NCBI GenBank assembly: GCA_023386115.1
Contig: JAEWKL010000087.1
Coordinates: 1 to 13,438, forward strand
Direction of reading: 5' to 3'
DNA: 13,438 nucleotides
From: Pseudomonadota bacterium
GTDB lineage: Bacteria; Pseudomonadota; Alphaproteobacteria; Rhizobiales; Beijerinckiaceae
A program made the position numbers and the translations under genes. This document shows, piece after piece, positions 7,640 through 13,438 of this stretch; within the stretch, counting starts at the first letter, position 1; each line of letters opens with the position of its first letter. Under the pieces are notes generated by a model. It searched no databases, was not told the origin of the DNA, and saw nothing but the letters and a program-made list of their open reading frames with translations.

Positions 7640-8986
7640 ATGCCCTACCCTGATGTTCCGCCGCGGCCCCGGTTCTCGAGACTCGGCGCGGCCCTGGCGA
7701 TCGCCGTGATCCCGTGGAGCGCGCAGGCAGCCCCTGGCGCCGATACGCCCGAGTTGCCCGTGGGAGGGCAGAAGAGCAATCCGCCCGGACCCACGCCGAG
7801 CGCCTCGGCCCCGGCACCGTCCTTCCCCGCACCGTTCAGCCCGGCCTGGTACGAGTCGATCAGGTTCGGGGTCCAGGTCGAGGGCGGCTTCGTGCTCAAT
7901 CCGCGCCAGCGCGGCGATTCCCTCCAGTTCGGCCAGGTGATGACCGACCGGGCCAACATCCCGCTGTTCAACCAGCTGCAGTTGACCGTCGAACGCGTCA
8001 TCGATCCGGCCCAGACCGACTACGATTTCGGGTTCAGTTTTCAGGCCCTGTATGGAAGCGACGCGCGCTACCTGCATTACGTCGGGCAATTCGACCGGCT
8101 GATCGGAGACCGGAACCAGCTCGTGGTCAGGACAGCCAACGTCTCGGCCCACCTGCCCTGGTTCACGTCTGGTGGACTCGACGTCAAGGCCGGCGAATAT
8201 GCGTCCCCGGTCGGCTACGAGCCCTACGACCCGGCGCTGAGCCCGTTCTACTCCCATTCCTACATCTTCAGTTGGGGGGTGCCGGCCTTCCACACCGGGA
8301 TCCTGGCGACCCTGCACGTGACGCCGACGCTCGACCTCTGGGCGGGCGTGGATAGCGGCACCAATACGGGCCTGGGCTATGGGCTCGGCGACAACAACCG
8401 TTCGGGCGCGGGCGTGTTCGGAATCGGCCTCAACGGCCTGCTCGACGGCAAGCTGACGGTCCTGGCCATCACCCATATCGGCTCGGAGACCCCGGCCCGC
8501 CTCAGCCCCGCGGCCGATCGCGACACGCGCTACTTCAACGACCTCGTGCTCAGCTACAAGTTCAGCGACACTTTGAACTTCGTCAGCGAGCTCAATTACG
8601 TGCGCGACACGGCCATCGACGCCGAGGCCTACGGCATCGCCGGATACATGGCGTGGGTCCTCAACCCGGATCTGACGTTCAACCTGCGTGGCGAGGTCTG
8701 GCGCGACGCCAAGGGCTACTTCGTCGCCGGATTCCCCCGTAGCCTCGACCCGATCCGGGCGGTCATCGGGCTTCCGAACACGGCCTTCGGCGTCACCCCG
8801 GCGATCCCAACCACGTATAGCGAGATCACCGTCGGCGTCACCTACAAGCCGAAGGCGGACGGGCCGGTCGGCTTCGCCATCCGGCCGGAGCTGCGCTACG
8901 ACCACGCCGAGGGAGGCCGGCCGTTCAACCGGGGCCGTGATCGCGACGCGGTCACCGCGGCGATGGACATCGTCGTCAGCTTCTAA
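7640..8986 (+). CDS. Outer-membrane beta-barrel porin, OmpL/BBP2-like
   Basis: The 448-residue protein starts at ATG 7640 with a good signal peptide: basic N-region, hydrophobic core, cleavage after AQA (residue 30). A Pro/Ser/Ala-rich linker (about 42-70) follows. Then come alternating amphipathic strands with aromatic girdles to the end. It ends in '...DIVVSF', the C-terminal Phe that BAM recognises on outer-membrane barrels. The 'GFVLNPRQ', 'LTVER', 'GEYASPVGYEPYDP' and 'FYSHSYIFSWGVPAFHTG' stretches are the typical pattern of the putative beta-barrel porin-2 family (PF07642-like). Upstream in-frame ATG 7595 is possible but would give an odd leader. It lies downstream of the amine oxidase and before the AraC gene, so it probably lets the amine or a related solute enter the periplasm. 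Confidence 0.88.
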   Translation: MPYPDVPPRPRFSRLGAALAIAVIPWSAQAAPGADTPELPVGGQKSNPPGPTPSASAPAPSFPAPFSPAWYESIRFGVQVEGGFVLNPRQRGDSLQFGQVMTDRANIPLFNQLQLTVERVIDPAQTDYDFGFSFQALYGSDARYLHYVGQFDRLIGDRNQLVVRTANVSAHLPWFTSGGLDVKAGEYASPVGYEPYDPALSPFYSHSYIFSWGVPAFHTGILATLHVTPTLDLWAGVDSGTNTGLGYGLGDNNRSGAGVFGIGLNGLLDGKLTVLAITHIGSETPARLSPAADRDTRYFNDLVLSYKFSDTLNFVSELNYVRDTAIDAEAYGIAGYMAWVLNPDLTFNLRGEVWRDAKGYFVAGFPRSLDPIRAVIGLPNTAFGVTPAIPTTYSEITVGVTYKPKADGPVGFAIRPELRYDHAEGGRPFNRGRDRDAVTAAMDIVVSF

Positions 8987-9129
8987 CCCAGAGGCAACCC
9001 CGGTCGCTTGGCGAAGACGGACCGCGCGCGTTATGCGCGATTTCGGCATATTCCACCACGAGGCGGCGATCGTCGTGAAGGGATGTGCTCCGGTGGGAAT
9101 AGTCTCCAGGAGAGGCGGATCGGCGATCC

Positions 9130-10152
9130 ATGACGGTCGGCACAATCCGGGCAGCCGTGCTCGCGCGCGTCGTGCGCAAGCTCGATGCGCGCTCCGGTCG
9201 GACGGACTTGATCCTGCACGAGGCCGGGCTCAGCCGCACGTTGCTGAGGGACGAATACGCCCTCGTCTCGCTCAAGAGCTACGCGCATTTCTTCGAGCTG
9301 GCGGCCGCCGAGGCCGGCGACCGTTGGTTCGGCCTCCGCCTGGGTGCGGAGGTCAAGCCCCTCGATGTCGGTCCCATCGGTGCGCTGATGTCGAATGCCC
9401 GCACGCTCGCCCAGTCACTCGACGACCTCTGCCGCAACATCAGGGCCCTGCAGAGCGCCACGGAGCTTCGCGTCCTTCGACGGGGAGCGGACACGCACGT
9501 CATCTACAAGGTGACCGATCCGACCGTCGGGCCCGCGGTTCAGGACGCGGAGTTTACCCTGTCGGCGACCTGTCACTTCATCCGCTGCCTCTTCGGGCAG
9601 CGTTGGTCACCCATCGAAGTTCATTTCCATCACCCGACCCATCACGCCAACGACCTTGCGCGGGAGATTCTCGGTGCTCCGGTTGCCTTCAGGTGCCCGG
9701 CGAACCGCATCGTCATGCGATCCGCCGACTTGGCCCTCGAACAGCCGCTCCTGCAGCCGGATCTGCGGGATCTCCTGGCGCGTCACGTCGCCGACCTGAT
9801 CCAGGACGACCGTCCCCGGGGGAGCGTGTCGGAGCGCGTCGATGCCGTGATCGCCCTGCTGCTCCCGCACGGGGTTCCGACGCTGGCGCGGGTGGCCGCG
9901 GAGTTCGGCTGGAGCCCACGATCCCTGCAACGGGGTCTGACCGAGGAGGGAACCTCTCTCCGCCTGCTCGTCCAGCACCATCGGTGCCGCGTCGCGCAAG
10001 CGATGCTCGATGAGCGGAGCCACTCGAACACGGACATCGCCCACGCCCTCGGCTACGCCGATGCGACCGTGTTCTGGCGGGCGTTCAAGCAATGGACGGG
10101 CAAGTCTCCGTCGAAGGCTAAATCTCCATCGAAATCAAAGGGCGATGGCTGA
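9130..10152 (+). CDS. AraC-family transcriptional regulator with arabinose-binding-like N-terminal domain
   Basis: The 340-residue protein has two parts. Residues about 20-210 look like the AraC-type arabinose-binding/dimerisation domain of the PF12625 group, including the 'VHFHHPTHHANDLAREILGAPVAF...N' pattern. Residues about 245-327 are a standard AraC DNA-binding domain with two helix-turn-helix motifs: 'VAAEFGWSPRSLQRGL' and 'DIAHALGYADATVFWRAFKQWTGKSP'. A Ser/Lys-rich tail of about 13 residues ends the protein. ATG 9130 is preceded by AGGAGAGG (9108-9115), a long spacing of 14 bases. It lies 143 bp downstream of the porin on the same strand, so it probably activates the permease/oxidase/porin genes in response to their amine. 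That target is inferred from position only. Confidence 0.93.
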   Translation: MTVGTIRAAVLARVVRKLDARSGRTDLILHEAGLSRTLLRDEYALVSLKSYAHFFELAAAEAGDRWFGLRLGAEVKPLDVGPIGALMSNARTLAQSLDDLCRNIRALQSATELRVLRRGADTHVIYKVTDPTVGPAVQDAEFTLSATCHFIRCLFGQRWSPIEVHFHHPTHHANDLAREILGAPVAFRCPANRIVMRSADLALEQPLLQPDLRDLLARHVADLIQDDRPRGSVSERVDAVIALLLPHGVPTLARVAAEFGWSPRSLQRGLTEEGTSLRLLVQHHRCRVAQAMLDERSHSNTDIAHALGYADATVFWRAFKQWTGKSPSKAKSPSKSKGDG

Positions 10153-10183
10153 GAGCCTGTTTGACTGTGTGATATCACTCATC

Positions 10184-10338
10184 CCACCCGCGACCTCATC
10201 CTGAGGTGCGAGCGCAGCGAGCCTCGAAGGAGGACTCCAGTTCTCTCAGAGACTTCTGGAGGCTTCCTTCGAGGCCAACCGATCTCCGATCGCATGCGAT
10301 CTCCGATCGCCGGGACCTCAGGATGAGGTCGTGGGTGG
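10184..10338. repeat. Nested intergenic palindromic element with CCTCATCCTGAGG ends
   Basis: The outer arms 10184-10207 and 10315-10338 are 24-bp inverted repeats with a single mismatch. Each arm contains its own small palindrome, CCTCA-TCC-TGAGG. An inner pair, 10221-10240 and 10256-10275, is complementary at 18 of 20 positions and would form a second stem. Between the inner stem and the right arm lies a tandem direct repeat: the 13-mer GATCTCCGATCGC occurs at 10281 and 10298 (17-bp period). The layout and end sequence resemble widely dispersed alphaproteobacterial intergenic repeats. It lies 32 bp after the AraC gene stop and may end its transcript. Confidence 0.85.
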
Positions 10339-10734
10339 CATAGATAAAGTGTCTCGCTGCGCCGTCCTTGCAAGTCAAACAGGTACTGAGCGAGGATGCG
10401 TCGGCCGAAGCGACGATGAAGAGGAAAAAGATCGCGCGCAACGCGTCCGCGATCTCCGCCAACGGCCGGATCTCCCCAGGGAAGCGCGCACCGGTCGCCG
10501 ACAGGTCCGAAGGATGCAGACGCGGCACGTCACGACCTGCCGACCGCACTGATCGCGCGACCATGGTTGACCCGCAATCGATCCTTGGGCTACCGTTTCG
10601 CCGGAAAGACGTTCCCGACGGCCTCGCTCGTCGAGGTCTGGCTCACATTGGCCACACACTGCGATCATCAGCCGGATAAGGAGCAGGCTCGGCATCGATC
10701 CGGGCGCTGCTCTCGACAACCAGCGGAGTCTGCC
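10339..10734. other. Gene-poor spacer before the TGHSH/LRR gene group
   Basis: I see no convincing gene here. Short frames on both strands are Arg/Ser-rich and lack a ribosome binding site. The promoter of the downstream four-gene group should lie here, most likely within the last 150 bp, but I could not place -35 and -10 boxes. Confidence 0.5.
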
Positions 10735-11031
10735 ATGTGGCGACAGGGCGATATCTTCATCCAGGCGATTCCTGCGCTGCCGCAGGAGGCCGCCGAGCGG
10801 CCCCTGCCGCACACCGTGCTCGCCCATGGCGAGCTGACCGGCCACAGCCACCGGGTCGCCGACCCCGCCGCCTTGTTCGTCGGCAACGGCTGCTTCTACC
10901 TCGACGTGCGCGGGGACCAGGCGCGGGTCGTCCATGACGAGCACGGCACGATCACCCTCGCGCGCGGCGTCTACCGGGTCTGGCGGCAGCGCGAATACAC
11001 GCCCCAGCGCATCGTGACCGTGCAGGACTAA
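10735..11031 (+). CDS. Small TGHSH-motif protein of unknown function
   Basis: The 98-residue protein starts at ATG 10735 with a GGAG about 7 bases upstream (10724-10728). The in-frame extension to 10567 is rejected as Arg-rich noise. Visible features are 'WRQGDIFIQAIPALP' at the start, 'VLAHGELTGHSHRV' in the middle (two or three His in a short stretch, possible metal or ligand site) and 'HDEHGTITLARGVYRVWRQREYTP' near the end. From memory, this is a recurring small bacterial protein whose pattern is GDV...P...VLA.GE.TGHAH...HEEH...L..G.Y.V..QREY.P. It is often encoded next to a leucine-rich-repeat protein like the next gene. The strands suggest a compact beta-barrel or cupin-like fold, which is inference. 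The next gene begins 6 bp later. Confidence 0.85.
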   Translation: MWRQGDIFIQAIPALPQEAAERPLPHTVLAHGELTGHSHRVADPAALFVGNGCFYLDVRGDQARVVHDEHGTITLARGVYRVWRQREYTPQRIVTVQD

Positions 11032-11037
11032 AGCCCG

Positions 11038-12051
11038 GTGCGCCCTCGACCGACGTCGCCCGCGCCCGCCCGCCGCGTGCTGCGCCCCGACGAAAGCCTG
11101 ACCGAGGCGGAGGCCGCCTCCGTGCTCGACCGGCTCGACATGCCGGAGAACGAGGCCGCCCGCACGCTGCCGGACGGTCTCGTCTGTCACCGGCTCCTCG
11201 CGCCCGGGAGCCGGCTCGAAGAGATCGGCGGCCGCCTGCGCTGCCGCGAGCTGGTGCTCGACGGCTCGACGATCGCCCGCATCGGCGACGGCGTGCGGAT
11301 CGACTACCGGCTCTCCGCCCGCGCCTGCCACAGGCTGAAGGCCCTGCCGGCCGCCTTGCGCGCCGGCATCGTCGACCTGCGGGACTGCCTCGCGCTCGAA
11401 ACCCTGCCGCCGGGTCTGGCGCCGGCCTTCCTCGACCTCGAGGGCTGCACCGCCCTGGCGCGGCTGCCCGACGACCTGAGCTTGCGCGGCGGTCGCCTCA
11501 ACCTGCGGGACTGCGCCCTGATCGACGCGCTGCCCGCGCGGGGTCTCGTCGCCCAGCTCGACATCGCCGGCTGCGGCCGGATCGACCGCGTGCCCGACGG
11601 GTTCCGCGTCACCTCGTGGATCGACGTGGCGGGCTCCGGTCTCGCGGAGGTCCCGGCCCATCTCGACGGGGTCGGCCTGCGCTGGCGCGGCGTGCCGGTC
11701 GATGCACGCATCGCCTTCCGGCCCCACGAGCTCGGGATCACCGAGATCCTGGGCGAGCGCAACGCCGAGCGGCGGCGGGTGATGCTGGAGCGCTTCGGCT
11801 TCGAGGCCTTCATGGCGGCGGCCGAGGCGGAGGAGCTCGACGCGGACCGCGACCCCGGCGGCGAGCGCCGGCTCCTGCGCGTCACGCTCGACAACGACGA
11901 GCCCCTCGTCTGCGTCTCGGTCGGCTGCCCCTCGACGGGACGACGCTACTTCCTGCGCGTCCCGCCCCAAGTCACGACCTGCCACCAGGCCGTCGCCTGG
12001 ACGGCGGGCTTCGACGACCCGGCGGACTACGCCCCGCTGGTCGAGACCTGA
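11038..12051 (+). CDS. Leucine-rich-repeat protein with conserved C-terminal domain (DUF6745-like)
   Basis: The 337-residue protein starts at GTG 11038, 6 bp after the preceding stop, with CAGGA (11023-11027) as ribosome binding site. Residues about 105-215 hold five leucine-rich repeats of about 20-22 residues of the type 'xLDLxxCxxLxxLPxxL', with Cys at the same place in most repeats. The N-terminal part (1-100) is charged and contains 'LTEAEAASVLDRLDMPENEAARTLPDGL'. The C-terminal part (about 280-337) ends in 'CPSTGRRYFLRVPP...TCHQAVAWTAGFDDPADYAPLVET', a pattern I recall from the DUF6745 group (not certain). No signal peptide, so cytoplasmic. Known LRR proteins bind other proteins; the partner here is unknown. 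The neighbouring TGHSH protein and the next LRR protein are the obvious candidates. Confidence 0.85.
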   Translation: MRPRPTSPAPARRVLRPDESLTEAEAASVLDRLDMPENEAARTLPDGLVCHRLLAPGSRLEEIGGRLRCRELVLDGSTIARIGDGVRIDYRLSARACHRLKALPAALRAGIVDLRDCLALETLPPGLAPAFLDLEGCTALARLPDDLSLRGGRLNLRDCALIDALPARGLVAQLDIAGCGRIDRVPDGFRVTSWIDVAGSGLAEVPAHLDGVGLRWRGVPVDARIAFRPHELGITEILGERNAERRRVMLERFGFEAFMAAAEAEELDADRDPGGERRLLRVTLDNDEPLVCVSVGCPSTGRRYFLRVPPQVTTCHQAVAWTAGFDDPADYAPLVET

Positions 12052-12109
12052 GCCCCCCTTCCACCCGACACCCCGACACCGCCCGCCGCCAGCCCGAGGA
12101 GCCGGGACC

Positions 12110-13036
12110 ATGCCCTACGAGAACCTCACCACCTTCTTCGGCAAGCCGGTCGAGGATGTCCAGACCGGCACGGAGACGTGGGACGTCGCCCGCGCGGTGC
12201 CGCGCCTGCGGATCGAGTACGACTCTGAGGATAGCGTCCCGGCTCTGCTCGGCCATTACGCGGCCCTGCCCGGGACCGAGGCGACCGACGCCCTCGTCAT
12301 CGGCTACTGGCAGGGCGACGATTCGCAAGGCTCTTCCCAGCAGATCGTCGAGGCGCTGGTGGCTTACGCCGAGCGCTTCCCGAACCTGCGCGCGCTCTTC
12401 CTCGGCGACATCGTCTCGGAGGAGAACGAGATCTCCTGGATCAACCAGAGCGACCTCTCGGCGCTGTGGCCGGCCTTCCCGAACCTGGAGCACCTGCAGG
12501 TGCGCGGCAGCAACGACCTGGCGCTCGGCCGGTTCGAGGCGCCGCGCCTGACGACGCTCATCCTCGAATCGGGCGGCCTGCCGCGCCGGGTGGTGCAGGA
12601 GGCGCTGGCGGCCGGAGCGCCGGAACTGCGCCACCTCGAATTGTGGCTCGGCACCGACGAGTATGGCGGCGACAGCGCGCCGGAGGACTTCACCGACCTC
12701 TTCGCCGGCCGCCTGTTCCCGAAGCTCGAGACCCTGGCCCTGCGCGACTGCGCCTATGCCGACGACCTGGCGGTCGCTCTGGCCGGGGCCCCGGTGCTGG
12801 AGCGGATCACGACCCTCGACCTCTCGCTCGGCAACCTCACCGATGCGGGCGCCAAGGCGCTGCTGGCCTCGCCCGCGGTGGCGCGGCTCGCGCGGCTCGA
12901 CCTGCACCACCACTTCCTCTCGGAGGAGACGATGGCGCGGCTGGAACGTCTCGGACCCGCGGTCGATCTCTCCGAGCGGCAGGAGGAAGAGGAATACGGC
13001 GGCACGATCTACCGCAGCATCGCCGTCTCGGAATGA
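12110..13036 (+). CDS. STM4015-family leucine-rich-repeat protein
   Basis: The 308-residue protein starts at ATG 12110, 58 bp after the preceding stop, with CGAGGAG (12095-12101) upstream. Leucine-rich repeats run through most of the chain. Family-typical stretches are 'LRALFLGDIVSEENEISWI', 'QSDLSALWPAFPNLEHLQVRG', 'LELWLGTDEYGGD', 'LDLSLGNLTDAGAKALL' and 'LDLHHHFLSEE'. I recognise these as the STM4015 family, named after a Salmonella locus. The C-terminal tail is acidic (QEEEEYGG). The stop overlaps the next start as ATGA (13033-13036), so the two are translationally coupled. In other genomes the family occurs with STM4011/STM4012 radical-SAM proteins, an STM4013 hydrolase and STM4014; no role for STM4015 is known to me. 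A scaffold or substrate-recognition role is inference. Confidence 0.9.
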   Translation: MPYENLTTFFGKPVEDVQTGTETWDVARAVPRLRIEYDSEDSVPALLGHYAALPGTEATDALVIGYWQGDDSQGSSQQIVEALVAYAERFPNLRALFLGDIVSEENEISWINQSDLSALWPAFPNLEHLQVRGSNDLALGRFEAPRLTTLILESGGLPRRVVQEALAAGAPELRHLELWLGTDEYGGDSAPEDFTDLFAGRLFPKLETLALRDCAYADDLAVALAGAPVLERITTLDLSLGNLTDAGAKALLASPAVARLARLDLHHHFLSEETMARLERLGPAVDLSERQEEEEYGGTIYRSIAVSE

Positions 13037-13438
13037 CGCGCGCCGCCGGGCCCGCCGCCTCCCCGCTCGCCCCCTGCGTCATCCTCGGGGGCGGGGACGA
13101 CGAGCGCGCGCAAGGCTTCAACGCCGCCCTGGTCCAGGTCGGCCTGCCACCGGCCCGCCTCCTCGACTACGCCCGCTTCGCCGAAGCACCGGAGCGGCTC
13201 GCCGCCCTGTTCCCGGACGGGCGCGGGCTGCTGCGCGTCGAATCGCCGGGAGCCGGGTCACCAGAGGCCGAGCCGCGGCTGCGCCGGGCGCTGACGCGCC
13301 TTGCCGGTGCGCAGGACGAGCCGGGCGGGGACGGCCCCGACGCGGCGACCCGGCTTCGCCCCGGCCACGCCGTCCAGCGCGGCCTCTCGGCGGCGCTCGC
13401 GCGCGCCCGCAGGACCGGGCCTGTCTCTGATACACATA
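13033..13438 (+). CDS. STM4014-family protein, truncated by the window end
   Basis: ATG 13033 overlaps the STM4015 stop and opens a frame that is still open at the right edge. About 129 residues are genuine. The N-terminal 'VILGGGDDERAQGFNAALVQVGLPPARLLDYARF' and 'GLLRVESPG...RLRRALTRLAG' match my memory of the STM4014 family (about 350-400 residues), which some annotations compare to ATP-grasp-like ligases. That enzymatic assignment is uncertain and the catalytic part would lie outside the window. The last six residues read from 13420 on (PVSDTH) derive from the adapter-like sequence and are not part of the protein. Expected continuation beyond the edge: the rest of this gene, then an STM4013 hydrolase and the two radical-SAM genes. 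Confidence 0.78.
   Translation, partial: MTRAAGPAASPLAPCVILGGGDDERAQGFNAALVQVGLPPARLLDYARFAEAPERLAALFPDGRGLLRVESPGAGSPEAEPRLRRALTRLAGAQDEPGGDGPDAATRLRPGHAVQRGLSAALARARRTGPVSDTH
13421..13438. other. Probable residual Nextera (Tn5 mosaic end) adapter at the contig edge
   Basis: The last 18 bases, CTGTCTCTGATACACATA, agree with the start of the Nextera/Tn5 mosaic end CTGTCTCTTATACACATCT at 16 of 18 positions (differences at bases 9 and 18). The sequence is also AT-rich against the very GC-rich DNA before it. It is best read as untrimmed adapter with sequencing errors, not a genomic transposon end. No transposase or mobile element is present next to it. Confidence 0.85.

Noticed and set aside
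7463..9145. Minus-strand frame of 560 codons
   Set aside because: It is antisense to the porin, whose signal peptide, strands and terminal Phe are clear.
10184..10338. CRISPR array or integron attachment site
   Set aside because: The repeats are inverted or only two tandem copies without spacers of regular length, and no cas or integrase gene is near.
10196..10679. Short frames on both strands in the spacer after the AraC gene
   Set aside because: They run through the palindromic repeat or are Arg/Ser-rich; a short hydrophobic stretch on the minus strand (about 10405-10440) is too short to support a gene.
10375..12111. Minus-strand frame of 578 codons
   Set aside because: It is antisense to the TGHSH and LRR genes, and its product lacks any recognisable domain.
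13421..13438. Tn5-like transposon end as a real mobile element
   Set aside because: It stands exactly at the window edge, with no transposase, no second end and no target duplication; adapter residue explains it better.

Overview
This is a GC-rich window with the codon bias of a high-GC alphaproteobacterium. A Methylobacterium-type (Hyphomicrobiales) genome is my best guess, from the protein style and from a CCTCATCCTGAGG-type palindromic repeat of the kind common in alphaproteobacterial intergenic DNA. No rRNA, tRNA, CRISPR array, transposase or phage gene is visible. The right edge (13421-13438) is almost certainly leftover Nextera/Tn5 mosaic-end adapter, so the window probably ends at a contig end.

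Region 1 (1-2921, + strand) holds four small or medium membrane proteins in a row. They are a partial two-helix protein with a PH-like tail, a two-helix protein with an extracytoplasmic Cys pair, a three-helix protein, and a coiled-coil membrane protein ending in two zinc ribbons. None has a function I can name; the spacing suggests one or two transcription units. A hairpin-rich stretch (3075-3175) and a 61-residue membrane peptide on the minus strand follow.

Region 2 (about 3700-10152) looks like an amine-use locus. It has an APC-family permease, a copper/topaquinone amine oxidase with all catalytic residues in place, a doubtful small secreted or membrane ORF, an OmpL/BBP2-type outer-membrane porin, and an AraC-family regulator. 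The inferred flow is porin (outer membrane), permease (inner membrane), then cytoplasmic oxidation of a primary amine to aldehyde, ammonia and hydrogen peroxide, with the AraC protein as likely regulator. No aldehyde dehydrogenase or catalase lies in the window.

Region 3 (10153-10734) has no convincing gene. It carries a large nested inverted repeat (10184-10338) with an internal 17-bp tandem repeat.

Region 4 (10735-13438) is the most novel part. It has a 98-residue protein with a TGHSH motif, a GTG-started leucine-rich-repeat protein with a conserved C-terminal domain, an STM4015-family leucine-rich-repeat protein, and the start of an STM4014-family protein in ATGA overlap. The last two belong to the uncharacterised STM4011-STM4015 type cluster (two radical-SAM proteins, a hydrolase, STM4014, STM4015). 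The remaining members would be expected just beyond the truncated right end.
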